This document shows, one piece after another, positions 1 to 9,110 of a stretch of DNA of 64,000 nucleotides (positions are counted from its first letter, which is position 1; every line of letters begins with the position of its first letter). The notes below the pieces were generated by a model. It ran no database searches, had not been told where the DNA came from, and saw only the letters and a program-made list of their open reading frames with translations. This DNA is from Cytophagales bacterium (GTDB taxonomy: Bacteria; Bacteroidota; Bacteroidia; Cytophagales; Cyclobacteriaceae): assembly GCA_022360015.1 (NCBI GenBank), contig JAKSDQ010000205.1, forward strand, positions 62,001 through 126,000. Direction: 5' to 3'. Both the position numbers and the translations under genes were made by a program.

Positions 1-93
1 TTCCGGCTCACTTAGATGGGTCGATTGAAGCAAGGCATCAAATGTCTGTACAAAATAAAGCTCATCCAAAATGTCAAACTCCTGATCGGTCAT
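1..93 (-). CDS. N-terminal fragment of a small unrecognised protein
   Basis: An ATG at 93 opens a frame that stays open through 31 codons to the window edge, so the gene is cut off here. The fragment begins MTDQEFDILDELYFVQ and is acidic, with no signal peptide. The start lies four bases after the stop of the glycosyltransferase gene, so the two are almost certainly co-transcribed. I recall similar short cytoplasmic proteins of unknown function in other Bacteroidota, but the fragment is too short to assign. Function is unknown. Confidence 0.6.
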   Translation of the reverse strand, partial: MTDQEFDILDELYFVQTFDALLQSTHLSEPE

Positions 94-97
94 TGGG

Positions 98-1231
98 TTA
101 ATTATTTAATTTTCGTCCTTTCCATTTGTAAGTGCCGAGGTTTGAAAACAATAAAAAAAAAACGGCATAAAACGGATAAAAAAGTTCCAGAATTAAAAAA
201 TCCCGGAGGTTGACTTTTTTATTAAAAAACTTTAAAACTGCATTTACAAACAAAAAATCCACTGAAAATTTCAGCAGTAACAACGGTAATATGTCGACAG
301 GGGTAGCTTTTCCCGCTATTAACCAAAACAAGGCGACAATTAATGCCAAGTTAACAATAAATATAAAGAAAGCTAATAACCTGGAGCTAATCTGACGGTG
401 AAATTTCCACTTGCCAGACCACCTTTTTCTTTGGTGAATAAAGGCAGAAAGTGAGTTTTTCACAGATGTTTTCACAGTGGCTCTTGCATCTTTCAGGAAA
501 TGAACCTTTTCGGGATGTTTGCTGAAAATTTTATACATCAAAAACTCATCATCACCTGAATGGATATGTTCAAAACCTTTGTAGCCTCCTAAAGCTACGA
601 AGGTATCACGCCGGAAACCCATATTGGCACCGTTGCACATATTTGGCATTCCCAGTTTTAAAGAAGCCGCCCCTGCACCTATTAAACTCGAAAATTCCAT
701 GATCTGAATGTTATGCCACCATTTTTTGCTCCCTTCCAGCACAACAGGCCCGCTGATAAAATGTGCCTGGTGGCGTTTATAATAATCTTCAATGACACTC
801 AGCCATTGCCGACCCAGGCGGCAATCACCATCAGTGCATACCACAAACTCCGACCTTGTATTTTTCACACCCTGACTAATGGCCAGTTTCTTGTGTGACC
901 CCCGAAATCCTGCCGGTACCTGTAATGGCAAAACTTTCAGGTCATAGGTTGAACTTAAACCGTACTGCTCCGCAATCCTGGCAGTCTCATCTTCGGAGTT
1001 ATCATCAATTACGATAACATTAAAACAATTAGCAGGGTAATTTTGATTCTCAAGATCGTGTAATAAATCTTCCAGGTTTTTTGCTTCATTTCTCACAGGT
1101 ATTAAAACGGTCAGCAGCTTGTTATTCTTATCTCCGTAAGGTTTCTCGGGCATACCTTTCTCCCAACCATATAATAAGACCAGGGTCATCAGGCAATAAA
1201 GTATCATAAGGATCCAAAAGGTAACAATCAT
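98..1231 (-). CDS. Family 2 glycosyltransferase, membrane-bound
   Basis: A 377-residue GT-A glycosyltransferase that should transfer a sugar from a nucleotide donor at the cytoplasmic face of the inner membrane. It has an N-terminal membrane segment, the family 2 opening TVLIPVRNEA, a DxD-type metal site in VCTDGDC, a GDDEF acid motif and a QRKRW motif of the processive type. Two or more hydrophobic segments close the protein. The ATG at 1231 shares one base with the TGA of the preceding flippase-like gene (TGATG), which fixes the start; a longer upstream frame would run into that gene. Donor and acceptor cannot be read from the sequence. Its neighbour suggests a role in a membrane glycolipid or polysaccharide. 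Confidence 0.9.
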   Translation of the reverse strand: MIVTFWILMILYCLMTLVLLYGWEKGMPEKPYGDKNNKLLTVLIPVRNEAKNLEDLLHDLENQNYPANCFNVIVIDDNSEDETARIAEQYGLSSTYDLKVLPLQVPAGFRGSHKKLAISQGVKNTRSEFVVCTDGDCRLGRQWLSVIEDYYKRHQAHFISGPVVLEGSKKWWHNIQIMEFSSLIGAGAASLKLGMPNMCNGANMGFRRDTFVALGGYKGFEHIHSGDDEFLMYKIFSKHPEKVHFLKDARATVKTSVKNSLSAFIHQRKRWSGKWKFHRQISSRLLAFFIFIVNLALIVALFWLIAGKATPVDILPLLLLKFSVDFLFVNAVLKFFNKKVNLRDFLILELFYPFYAVFFLLFSNLGTYKWKGRKLNN

Positions 1232-2229
1232 CAGGCACTGGTAATTTTTAACCTGTAAACATAAAACAGCCCTGCAAAAGTTGGCAACAGGATATTGAAT
1301 ATCCATAACAAGACGCTAGCCAATATGATGACCGCCATATTTACCTCATAATAACCAAAAAAATAAACAACCGCCATCTCCCTTACTCCAAGGTCAGTAA
1401 ATATATTAATGGCCGGCATTACTGATTTTATTAAAAACATCCAGGTAATTCCGGCTAAAATAACCGACGGCATCAATTCCGGATTGAAAAGTTCAATGAT
1501 CATAAAAAACTGCAAGCTAAAAACCAGATAGCGTCCGGTGGCAAGTAGCATGATCTTCACAATCTCCTCCCCCCGGTAAAATCTTACTACGTCAATGTAT
1601 TTTATCAGTCTTTTTCCAAGAATACTTTGAAGAAAAGCGATGAACCGGTTCCTTTTATTCATCAACAAAAAAATCAGCCCCAACCATACGAAGCAGGTAC
1701 CAATGCCTGCCAAAATGGTGCCATTCAGTGTCCAGGATAATTCCCGTGACAGGACACAAAGTAAACCCAGCGATCCAAACATACCTGTAACAATGGATTG
1801 AACCCACTTCCCGAGCAATACAGCACCTATGGCTTCCAACCTGCCGCTATTCTTCAGATTCCAGACCCTTCCTGCATAGTCCCCCAGGCTTTGGGGTGTA
1901 ACAAAAGCCAGACTTTGACCGGCCAATACCCCGGCTAACGACTCTCTGAAAGTCAGCTTTTCTATCCTGAGAGATAGCATTTGCCATTTAACCGCTTCCA
2001 ATGACCAATTCAAAAAAACCAAAGCGACGGGAATCAGCAATAAAACGATCGTCCCCCGGTGCACCAAAGCTTGCATTTCATGATAAATTCTCCACCCCAG
2101 TTGGCGTTCGTTGTGCAGGCTCCCGATAAGATACCAGAGTATAAAAGCCATAATGGCCCATTTAAAAACTTTGATGGCAGTCTTATGAAAAAGAAATTTT
2201 TTAAACGCCTCTATATAATTAAATTGCAT
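1231..2229 (-). CDS. Lysylphosphatidylglycerol synthase TM-region (UPF0104/YbhN-like) membrane protein
   Basis: A 332-residue polytopic membrane protein resembling the flippase-like integral membrane domain of MprF and the UPF0104/AglD family. About seven to eight hydrophobic segments are visible. The family-like motif [11 protein letters not shown] lies near residue 100, and [16 protein letters not shown] near the C-terminus. Proteins of this family are thought to move lipid-linked molecules across the inner membrane. It overlaps the downstream glycosyltransferase by one base, so they form an operon. I chose the ATG at 2229 because longer frames would run into ruvC, whose start is only two bases away on the other strand. 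Substrate unknown. Confidence 0.8.
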   Translation of the reverse strand: MQFNYIEAFKKFLFHKTAIKVFKWAIMAFILWYLIGSLHNERQLGWRIYHEMQALVHRGTIVLLLIPVALVFLNWSLEAVKWQMLSLRIEKLTFRESLAGVLAGQSLAFVTPQSLGDYAGRVWNLKNSGRLEAIGAVLLGKWVQSIVTGMFGSLGLLCVLSRELSWTLNGTILAGIGTCFVWLGLIFLLMNKRNRFIAFLQSILGKRLIKYIDVVRFYRGEEIVKIMLLATGRYLVFSLQFFMIIELFNPELMPSVILAGITWMFLIKSVMPAINIFTDLGVREMAVVYFFGYYEVNMAVIILASVLLWIFNILLPTFAGLFYVYRLKITSA

Positions 2230-2231
2230 GG

Positions 2232-2804
2232 ATGGTAATGGAAGCCGGAAAAGAGAAAACTGACAAGGTAATCCTGGGTGTCGATCCCGGAACAAACATT
2301 ATGGGATATGGATTGATTTTAATCAATGGCCGTAATTTTAAGTTATTGCAGTACGGGGTGATCCATTTAAGCAAATATACAAACCATGCGTTGAAACTTA
2401 AGAAAATTTTTGAAAGGGTCAGCGGCTTGATCGATCAGTATAATCCGGATGAAATGGCGCTGGAGGCACCATTTTTTGGAAAGAATGTACAGTCCATGTT
2501 AAAATTAGGGCGTGCTCAGGGAGTAGCTATGGCCGCAGCACTGGCCAGGGAGGTAGTAATCACTGAATATCCTCCTAAAAGAGTGAAACAGTCGGTTACC
2601 GGCAATGGCAATGCCTCCAAGGAACAGGTGGCAGCAATGCTGAAAAAACTGCTAAACTTCGAAGACACCCCTAAACTCCTGGATGCAACCGACGCCCTGG
2701 CCGTTGCTGTTTGCCATCATTTTCAAAAGGGAAGTAACAAGGCTACCTCCAGGAGCTGGAAAACATATATTGCTGAAAACCCAAACAGGGTGAAAGGTCA
2801 ATAG
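2232..2804 (+). CDS. ruvC: Crossover junction endodeoxyribonuclease RuvC
   Basis: RuvC is the homodimeric Holliday junction resolvase working with RuvAB in recombination repair. The four acidic catalytic residues are all present: D18 in GVDPGT, E78 in LEAPFFGKN, and D151 and D154 in [12 protein letters not shown]. Length (190 residues) fits the family. The ATG at 2232 is the first in frame; the ATG at 2238 is an equally possible start and would remove only two residues. The gene is divergent from the flippase-like gene with two bases between start codons, so its promoter must lie inside that gene. It converges on the cardiolipin synthase gene with 13 bases between stops. Confidence 0.96.
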   Translation: MVMEAGKEKTDKVILGVDPGTNIMGYGLILINGRNFKLLQYGVIHLSKYTNHALKLKKIFERVSGLIDQYNPDEMALEAPFFGKNVQSMLKLGRAQGVAMAAALAREVVITEYPPKRVKQSVTGNGNASKEQVAAMLKKLLNFEDTPKLLDATDALAVAVCHHFQKGSNKATSRSWKTYIAENPNRVKGQ

Positions 2805-2817
2805 AGCCGTAAATTTC

Positions 2818-4437
2818 CTACAATAAAGGTGTAAATACCCTCGCTGCTGACTCGCGGATACGGGTGGTGATCGGTCTGTCGTTTAACGCGTTTATTGAAA
2901 CGCGTTCACTGTGGGTAAGGTCTTCTTCGAAAGCAGTCTCTAACTGACGGGTAGTTTTCTTGTCATAGATAAGTGCATTTACTTCAAAATTCTGGTCGAA
3001 GCTTCTCATGTCCATGTTTGCGGTGCCCACAGAAGCAAACATACCATCCACCATGATCAATTTGCTGTGGGTAAAACCCTTTTTATAGATGTACACTTCT
3101 ATGCCAGCCTCCACCAGTTCGGTAAGGTAAGAACGGGTGGTCCAGGTATACAGGAAAAAATCAGTTTTGCCAGGCAATAAAATTACCACTTTTACCCCAC
3201 TTAATGCCGCTGTCTTGAGTGCCGTCAGTATGCTCTCGTTAGGCATAAAATAGGGTGTGGAGATGTAAATATAGTTTTGCGCAGTGGTAATGGCCATAAA
3301 ATAGGCTTGCATAATGCTGGCCCAGTCCGAATCTGGTCCACTGGCAGCAATCTGTACCAATACCTTATCCGTAATGTTGTGATCCGGAAAATACAGGTCG
3401 TCACTTATAACAGCGCGCTCGCTTACAAAGTACCAATCCGTCAAAAACACTGCTTGAAGGCTATGTACCGCATCACCTTCCAGCTTCAGGTGGGTATCAC
3501 GCCAAAATCCGAGATCCGGATCCCCTTCAATATATTTGTCAGCAATGTTAATACCCCCGGTAAAACCGATTAAGCCATCAATTACAATGATTTTTCTATG
3601 ATTTCTGTAGTTAACCTTATTGGCAAAAGAGGGGAAATGAACCGGCATAAAGGCAAGTAACGCCACTCCATTGGCCTTTAGTTCCCTTAAATACCTGTTT
3701 CCCAGCCCCCAACTTCCTACCTTGTCATAAATAATTCTCACTTCAACCCCCTGTCGGGCCTTATCGATCAGCACATCTTTAATTTTATTTCCGATCTTAT
3801 CATCTTCAAGTATATAGTATTCCAGGTGGATATGGTGTTTAGCTTTGCCAAGATCTTCCAGTATCTTCTCAAATGTGGCCGTTCCGTTGTTAAGGATCTC
3901 AGCCTTATTGTTTTCGGTGAGCAGCGCCTTGCTGTTGTTAAGTAATAGCCGCATAATGTTTCCCTTGGATTTGATGTAAGGGTTTTCAAGCAGGCTTTGG
4001 TTGCTCAGCTCCCTGATCTGGTTCTGGCTCAGCTCTTCTATTCGAATTAAATCCGACAGCCCCTTTCCCGAAAAAATTTTATTTCTGCGGTAGTTTCTCC
4101 CAAAAAATAAATAAAGCATAAAACCGATTAATGGCACCAGGACCATAATGAGGATCCAGGCAATGGTTTTTGTCGGCCGGCCGTTTTCCAGGATGATCAG
4201 GATGATGGTGGCTATGATGGTCATTGAAAACAAGCCCGTAAACAAATACTGGAGGAACCTGGCACCACCGAAGTCAATCCTGTCAAAAACCCCGAAGTAG
4301 CGGTTCATTGTCAGTGTAATACCAATAAAAATGACAAAAATCAACAATAGCGGTGCTGACTTTCTTAATCTGGCAGCATAATTAGCAGATACTTTCAAGG
4401 GAAAAAAATTTGCTTTACCACCGACAATTTTACGCAA
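2818..4437 (-). CDS. cls: Cardiolipin synthase, phospholipase D family
   Basis: The enzyme condenses two phosphatidylglycerol molecules, or uses a related phosphatidyl donor, to make cardiolipin in the inner membrane. Two N-terminal membrane hairpins (about residues 28-50 and 63-112) precede two HKD phospholipase D motifs: H280-K282-D287 in HRKIIVIDG and H457-K459-D464 in HSKLIMVDG, followed by GTANMD. Length of 539 matches bacterial Cls with two HKD domains. There is no usable ATG: the frame between the upstream HIT-gene stop and the first membrane segment offers TTG at 4437 (chosen) and another TTG 13 codons later. It is last in the greA-HIT-cls cluster, 21 bases after the HIT gene. Confidence 0.92.
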   Translation of the reverse strand: MRKIVGGKANFFPLKVSANYAARLRKSAPLLLIFVIFIGITLTMNRYFGVFDRIDFGGARFLQYLFTGLFSMTIIATIILIILENGRPTKTIAWILIMVLVPLIGFMLYLFFGRNYRRNKIFSGKGLSDLIRIEELSQNQIRELSNQSLLENPYIKSKGNIMRLLLNNSKALLTENNKAEILNNGTATFEKILEDLGKAKHHIHLEYYILEDDKIGNKIKDVLIDKARQGVEVRIIYDKVGSWGLGNRYLRELKANGVALLAFMPVHFPSFANKVNYRNHRKIIVIDGLIGFTGGINIADKYIEGDPDLGFWRDTHLKLEGDAVHSLQAVFLTDWYFVSERAVISDDLYFPDHNITDKVLVQIAASGPDSDWASIMQAYFMAITTAQNYIYISTPYFMPNESILTALKTAALSGVKVVILLPGKTDFFLYTWTTRSYLTELVEAGIEVYIYKKGFTHSKLIMVDGMFASVGTANMDMRSFDQNFEVNALIYDKKTTRQLETAFEEDLTHSERVSINALNDRPITTRIRESAARVFTPLL

Positions 4438-4458
4438 AAAAAGGAAATTATTGATCGA

Positions 4459-4854
4459 TCAACGGTAAGCTTGGGCTATTTTTTGTGCCAACTCTCCCAA
4501 TTCACTTTGAGAGGGCGAAAGTTTAGGACGGTTGAAATTGATATCTCCCATGGCGTTTAACGGTACCAGATGGACATGGGCATGGGGTACTTCCAGTCCG
4601 ATAACTGCGATGCCAATACGCAGGCAAGGTACCACCTTTTCAATGGCCCTGGCCACTTTTTTGGAAAATACACTCAGAGCTGCCAATGTGTCATCCTCAA
4701 GGTCATAGATATAGTCTGTTTCCTCTTTTGGCACCACAAGACAATGTCCCATGACCAACGGATGAATGTCGAGAAAAGCTATAAACCGCTCATTTTCAGC
4801 CACAATGTGACCCGGAATTTCACGGTTTATGATCTTTGTGAAGATACTGGCCAT
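4459..4854 (-). CDS. HIT (histidine triad) family nucleotide-binding protein
   Basis: A 131-residue HIT protein of the Hint branch. It carries the defining triad HAHVHLVP at residues 91-98 and an N-terminal SIFTKIINREIPGHIVAE segment that begins most Hint proteins. Family members are small dimeric purine nucleoside phosphoramidases or nucleotide hydrolases acting on aminoacyl-AMP-like compounds; the physiological substrate is not evident here. The ATG abuts the greA stop without a spacer (4854/4855), so translation is probably coupled to greA. Confidence 0.93.
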   Translation of the reverse strand: MASIFTKIINREIPGHIVAENERFIAFLDIHPLVMGHCLVVPKEETDYIYDLEDDTLAALSVFSKKVARAIEKVVPCLRIGIAVIGLEVPHAHVHLVPLNAMGDINFNRPKLSPSQSELGELAQKIAQAYR

Positions 4855-5328
4855 TTAATAGGATATTTCCATCACTTCAAACTCCAATTCACCGGCAGGC
4901 GCTTTGATGGTGGCTACTTCACCGACTTTTTTTCCCAGCAAACCTTTACCAAAAGGGGAGGTGACGGAAATCTTTTGTTGTTTTAAATCCGCTTCTTCCT
5001 CAGAAACAAGCGTATAGGTAACTTCGGCTTTGTTTTTGAGGTTTTTGATTTTTACAGTTGATAAGATTGAAACTTTTGATGTATCAATAGCTGACTGATC
5101 AATGACCCTTGCATTTCCAACCACTTCTTCCAATTTGGCGATTTTGGCTTCAAGGTGTCCCTGTGCATCTTTGGCAGCATCATATTCCGCGTTTTCACTG
5201 AGATCACCTTTATCACGCGCTTCAGCGATCTGTTTAGAAATATCTGCTCTTCCTTTGGTTTTTAAGTCCGTTAATTCTTCTTTTAACTTTTCTAAACCCT
5301 CTTTGGTGTAATACGAAACATTTGACAT
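4855..5328 (-). CDS. greA: Transcription elongation factor GreA
   Basis: GreA enters the secondary channel of RNA polymerase and stimulates cleavage of the backtracked transcript. The protein has the usual 157 residues. The N-terminal antiparallel coiled coil runs over about residues 8-76 and carries the acidic tip in the segment GDLSENAEYDAAKD, whose aspartate and glutamate mediate cleavage. An FKBP-like C-terminal domain follows, with SPFGKGLLGKKVGE. It is the first gene of the greA-HIT-cls cluster. No convincing promoter is visible directly before it; a promoter-like sequence sits about 220 bases upstream, but a terminator-like hairpin lies in between. Confidence 0.96.
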   Translation of the reverse strand: MSNVSYYTKEGLEKLKEELTDLKTKGRADISKQIAEARDKGDLSENAEYDAAKDAQGHLEAKIAKLEEVVGNARVIDQSAIDTSKVSILSTVKIKNLKNKAEVTYTLVSEEEADLKQQKISVTSPFGKGLLGKKVGEVATIKAPAGELEFEVMEISY

Positions 5329-5476
5329 AATTATAAAAATTTTAATCCTACTCTGTTACCAAAATAGGTATGGTCAATTCTTGATAAATTAATTAGATGA
5401 TTTGTTGTCTTAACTATGACAACTTGTCCATGTCAATGATACCATTTAATGAAAACATGCTGTCAAAGCCTTAAAT

Positions 5477-5541
5477 AAAAAAACGGCCCAACCTTTTGAA
5501 ACCGTCGTAAAACCATTGCCGTTGGTTCTGTTGTTACCTAA
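5477..5541 (-). ncRNA. Candidate small RNA or leader attenuator upstream of greA
   Basis: Starting about six bases after a good Bacteroidota promoter match, a 65-base minus-strand segment can fold and ends in seven Ts. An early hairpin pairs AACCA with UGGUU around the loop ACGGCAA. That loop is exactly complementary to GCCGU just before the U tract, so a pseudoknot or a longer alternative stem AACGGC/GCCGUU is possible. No reading frame is apparent in it. It could be an independent small RNA or a conditional terminator in a long greA leader. I recognise no known RNA family. This is an inference from promoter and folding only. Confidence 0.3.
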
Positions 5542-5546
5542 TACTA

Positions 5547-5577
5547 CAAAAATATACATAATTTACAGCTTCTCCAA
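5547..5577 (-). promoter_or_regulatory. Bacteroidota-type promoter upstream of greA
   Basis: On the minus strand a -33 TTG (5577-5575) is followed after 20 bases by the -7 box TATTTTTG (5554-5547), which fits TAnnTTTG exactly. The predicted start is near 5541. The region lies in the 440-base gap between greA and the LON-domain gene. Confidence 0.4.
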
Positions 5578-5731
5578 AATTGTTATTTGAATATTCATAA
5601 ATTCTATCGGAAATGAACAAAACCTTTACCCAAAATAGAACACAAATACACTTTGGCACCTGATTAGACAGCCGCTAAGTAATATCAAAATCAACTTATC
5701 CGGCTCCAGGCAGGATTGTTTTTGACTTATT

Positions 5732-5768
5732 GGTTGTTTTTTTTGGTATCATTCACCAAAATACAACC
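5732..5768 (-). terminator. Stem-loop directly after the LON-domain gene
   Basis: An inverted repeat with arms GGTTGTATTTTGGT and ACCAAAAAAAACAACC (minus strand) around a seven-base loop begins at the base after the stop codon. It probably ends or protects the transcript. A T tract after the stem is missing, so intrinsic termination is uncertain. The rest of the gap at 5329-5768 shows only the promoter/small RNA candidate listed separately. Confidence 0.35.
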
Positions 5769-6398
5769 TTAAAAATCAAGAGGGTCGAAGTGGCGGAAAT
5801 GACCGTTCATTTTTATCTTCTCTCTGGCTTCATTGATCTGTTGCAAAATAGGAATGGCCTCGTTGAGGTGTGAAATCATATAATCATGCCGGTCACTGTC
5901 TTTGATCATACTGAGCAGTTTGTATTCCTGCTTTAGTGAAAGTCCGATTTTATGGGCTATTTCAAAGGTGGTAACCATTTCATTGATTTCTATCTTTAAA
6001 TCAACGTTGATTTTGGTAAAAAGATCTTTTACCAGCGCGAGGAGCTCATACTTTTGGGTGCTACTGGCATCATTCACATTTTCCAGTACTTTTATATATC
6101 CTCCCGCATAAAGTTTACCCTGCTGAGGATTTTTGTATTCGAGCACTTCCACGGCATGCAATCCCACCGTGGATATATCCATACGCCCATCGTCATAAAC
6201 CTTTTCAACTTTTTTGATTTTTACCTCTGTGCCAAGCTCAATTTTTTGGTGGACAAAAGCAGGTATGACAAAAGTACGCTTGTCGTCAATACAGTCATTG
6301 ATTAACTGTTTATATCTTGGCTCAAAGATGTGAAGATTAAGATTTTCGCCAGGGAAAACAACTATGTTTAGAGGAAACAAGGGAACCATCGCACTCAT
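5769..6398 (-). CDS. LON peptidase substrate-binding-domain protein
   Basis: A 209-residue cytoplasmic protein consisting mainly of the N-terminal substrate-recognition domain of Lon protease, without ATPase or protease parts. The typical opening PLFPLNIVVFPGENLNLHIFE and RYKQLIND follow the start at once. The C-terminal half is helical. Such stand-alone proteins are widespread in bacteria, and their biochemical role is not established. The gene is monocistronic: a 370-base span separates it from icd upstream, and a stem-loop follows its stop. Confidence 0.88.
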   Translation of the reverse strand: MSAMVPLFPLNIVVFPGENLNLHIFEPRYKQLINDCIDDKRTFVIPAFVHQKIELGTEVKIKKVEKVYDDGRMDISTVGLHAVEVLEYKNPQQGKLYAGGYIKVLENVNDASSTQKYELLALVKDLFTKINVDLKIEINEMVTTFEIAHKIGLSLKQEYKLLSMIKDSDRHDYMISHLNEAIPILQQINEAREKIKMNGHFRHFDPLDF

Positions 6399-6603
6399 AG
6401 CAATATAACAGTCAAAAGGTAAAACGGTTTAAAAGACCTGTTATCAGACCATAAATTTAAATTATTCAAATCATTAATTTATTTTACCTTCAGCAATTTA
6501 TTTAGTATTTCGTTGTCAAAATACTCAACCCACGAATTTCAAAACAGGATGCGCTGCTTTTTTGACGTTTGGATCCCTTTTTTGACTTCAAAAAACGAAT
6601 CGA

Positions 6604-6641
6604 TAAAAAAAGCCCTGGCTCTTATACCAGGGCTTTTTTAT
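6604..6641 (-). terminator. Intrinsic terminator of icd
   Basis: A perfect inverted repeat with arms AAAAAAGCCCTGG and CCAGGGCTTTTTT around a nine-base loop begins 18 bases after the icd stop on the minus strand. The T run on both sides would allow termination in both directions. The remaining sequence at 6399-6603 shows no gene. Confidence 0.85.
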
Positions 6642-6658
6642 ATTTTTCTACTTATACA

Positions 6659-7885
6659 CTACATGTTGCCGACGATCTCGTTGCCAAATTCGGAGCATTT
6701 TAGCAATGTTGCCCCTTCCATTAGCCTGTGAAAATCATAGGTAACCCTCTTGGAAGAAATGGAGGACTCCAAACCCTTGTAAATCAGGTCGGCTGCTTCC
6801 TGCCAGCCAAAGTATTCAAACATCATCGCTCCCGATAAAATAACCGATCCCGGATTCACTTTGTCCTGACCGGCGTATTTGGGGGCTGTTCCATGTGTGG
6901 CTTCAAAAATGGCGTTACCGGTTTCATAATTGATATTAGCCCCAGGTGCTATGCCAATACCACCGACAATAGCCGCCAGCGCATCAGAGATATAGTCACC
7001 GTTCAAATTAAGGGTGGCTATTACCGAATATTCGGCAGGTCTTAAAAGAATTTGCTGCAGGAAAGCATCGGCAATCACATCTTTAATGATCATCTGGTGT
7101 CCGTCTTTGTTGATTACCTGCCAGGGGCCCCCCTCGTAATCGCTGGCTCCAAATTGTTCCTTTGCTACTTCATAACCCCAGTCCCTGAAGGCCCCTTCGG
7201 TAAATTTCATGATGTTTCCTTTATGCACCAGGGTTACCGAATCCCGCTTTTGCTTAAAAGCATAGTCTATCGCTGACTTCACCAACCTGCCGGTGCCTTC
7301 CTGAGAAACCGGTTTAATACCATAGCCGGCAGTTTGTGGAAACCTGACCTTCCTGAACCTGTCGGGGAAGTTGCTTTGAAGCAATTCCGCAAATTTCCGG
7401 GTGTCTTCGGTGCCTTCCTGAAATTCAATCCCCGCATAGATATCTTCTGTATTTTCCCTGAAAATAACCATATCTGTCTTCCCTGGCTCTTTTACCGGTG
7501 AAGGGGTGCCGCGAAACCATCGTACAGGCCGCAAACAGGCATAAAGGTCCAACTGTTGCCTCAAGGCAACATTTAATGATCTGATCCCTCCTCCTACCGG
7601 TGTGGTTAACGGGCCCTTAATCCCCACCAGATATTCGCTAAAAGCATCAAGTGTTTCCTGGGGAAGCCAATTGCCGGTTTGATTGAACGCTTTTTCACCA
7701 GCATATACCTCTTTCCAATGTATTTGCCTGGCACCGTTGTAGGCTTTCTCCACTGCGGCGTCAAAAACTGTTTTGGCAGCCGGCCAAATATCTACACCTG
7801 TCCCATCCCCTTCGATAAACGGGACCACAGGGTTATCGGGAACATTCAACTGACCATTGGAAATGGTTATTTTTTGTTCAGTCAT
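6659..7885 (-). CDS. icd: Isocitrate dehydrogenase, NADP-dependent
   Basis: The TCA-cycle enzyme converts isocitrate to 2-oxoglutarate, CO2 and NADPH. At 408 residues it matches the homodimeric E. coli type. Visible are [11 protein letters not shown] near the N-terminus, the substrate-loop serine in [14 protein letters not shown] (the residue phosphorylated by AceK in E. coli), [12 protein letters not shown], and HGTAPKYAG, in which the Lys-Tyr pair marks NADP specificity. The ATG at 7885 is preferred over a TTG two codons upstream. It stands alone and has its own terminator. No AceK gene is in the window, so regulation by phosphorylation is not implied. Confidence 0.96.
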   Translation of the reverse strand: MTEQKITISNGQLNVPDNPVVPFIEGDGTGVDIWPAAKTVFDAAVEKAYNGARQIHWKEVYAGEKAFNQTGNWLPQETLDAFSEYLVGIKGPLTTPVGGGIRSLNVALRQQLDLYACLRPVRWFRGTPSPVKEPGKTDMVIFRENTEDIYAGIEFQEGTEDTRKFAELLQSNFPDRFRKVRFPQTAGYGIKPVSQEGTGRLVKSAIDYAFKQKRDSVTLVHKGNIMKFTEGAFRDWGYEVAKEQFGASDYEGGPWQVINKDGHQMIIKDVIADAFLQQILLRPAEYSVIATLNLNGDYISDALAAIVGGIGIAPGANINYETGNAIFEATHGTAPKYAGQDKVNPGSVILSGAMMFEYFGWQEAADLIYKGLESSISSKRVTYDFHRLMEGATLLKCSEFGNEIVGNM

Positions 7886-8001
7886 TGTCAATTCAATTTT
7901 CTACAGTTAAAAATTTGTAGGGCGAATTTAACAATTTTGAAAGATAATCCTATAATCCGCAAAAAGATGAGCCGGAAAATTGACAGTAGCATAATCACTG
8001 G

Positions 8002-8361
8002 CTACTGTTCTATCTTACTTTTAACCAGGTAGTAGTAAATCAGAAAACCCCCGGCAACAAAAATGGCAATTAAACCGAAAGGCAATGGGGATTGCTCTAT
8101 TGAGTAGGGTATAAATTCAAGCAGTATCAAAGATAATCCCGCACAAAAAATGATCAAACCCCATTTTAGGGAAGCATACCGGCTGGAAATGGCTTGCTCC
8201 TTTTTAAACAAAGCCTGGCTCTCCTCGTCCACATAGCCTTTTTCTATCATTTTCTTCTTTAATATGTATTCGGTGATGGCTCTTATTGCATAATAAATAC
8301 CTGTCCATATAACGGTTAATATGCCGATTGCGGCTATGGCCTCTGTGAAATGATGACTCAT
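8002..8361 (-). CDS. Small membrane protein, DUF6249-like
   Basis: A 119-residue protein with three predicted membrane segments, at about residues 9-30, 66-87 and 94-113. A charged cytoplasmic-type loop lies between the first and second (LKKKMIEKGYVDEESQALFKKE). Its layout resembles the DUF6249 family of small membrane proteins, which has no assigned function. It is divergent from the ECF sigma factor gene 176 bases away. That arrangement is seen with membrane proteins linked to ECF factors, but nothing shows a direct connection here. Confidence 0.7.
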   Translation of the reverse strand: MSHHFTEAIAAIGILTVIWTGIYYAIRAITEYILKKKMIEKGYVDEESQALFKKEQAISSRYASLKWGLIIFCAGLSLILLEFIPYSIEQSPLPFGLIAIFVAGGFLIYYYLVKSKIEQ

Positions 8362-8537
8362 GATTTTAAATGTTTGATGTACTATTTATCCGGTTTGACA
8401 GTGAACCAAATTCAAAGGTTGCAACTGGCATGAAAATAAACCGGTCACACAATAACCTTAAATTAAAACCGTCAAAATTTCTTAAATTATTAAAATTATC
8501 TGCAACACTTAAAGGCGCTAAATTGTCTCATACATCA

Positions 8538-9110
8538 ATGACAGATGACAGGAAGCTAGTAAATCAGGTTATTCAGGGAAATCAGCAGGCTTTCAAAACC
8601 CTTATCAGGCAAAATGAAAGATTGGTGGCCCATATGGTTTACAGGATGGTTGATTGCGTTGAAGACCGGCAGGAAATCTGTCAGGATATTTTTGTAAAAG
8701 TCTATCAAAAACTTCCCGGTTTCAATTTTCAATCTAAATTGTCTACCTGGATCGCTACAATTGCCTACAGATATAGCATTAATCATTTAAAGAAAAAAAA
8801 GAAAATATTTACCAGTGATCTTGATGAAGAAGCAGTATACGGGTTGGAGCCGGAACTGGTCGATTACCAAACGCCGGAGTCTTTGTTTTCGCAACAAGAC
8901 ACAAAAAGTCTGGTGCACCGTTTAATAGAAAAGTTACCTGTTCAATATAAAACGGTATTGACCTTATTCCACCTCGAAGAAATGAGCTATCCGGAAATTG
9001 TAGAAATTACGGGCATGCCGGAAGGAACTGTCAAGAATTATTTATTCAGGGCCAGGAAATTGTTAAAAGAAAAACTAAAGAATTATATTGTAAGGGAAGA
9101 GCAGTCATGA
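8538..9110 (+). CDS. ECF-type RNA polymerase sigma factor
   Basis: A 190-residue sigma-70 family protein with only regions 2 and 4. Region 2 (about residues 20-90) contains ICQDIFVKVYQKLPGF and FQSKLSTWIATIAYRYSINHLKKKK; region 4 (about 128-180) contains VLTLFHLEEMSYPEIVEITGMPEGTVKNYLFRARKLL. The ATG at 8538 gives the usual family length; an in-frame extension upstream is basic and unlike sigma factors. Its stop overlaps the start of the next gene (ATGA), so that product is the likely regulatory partner. No autoregulated promoter motif could be recognised upstream. Confidence 0.92.
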   Translation: MTDDRKLVNQVIQGNQQAFKTLIRQNERLVAHMVYRMVDCVEDRQEICQDIFVKVYQKLPGFNFQSKLSTWIATIAYRYSINHLKKKKKIFTSDLDEEAVYGLEPELVDYQTPESLFSQQDTKSLVHRLIEKLPVQYKTVLTLFHLEEMSYPEIVEITGMPEGTVKNYLFRARKLLKEKLKNYIVREEQS

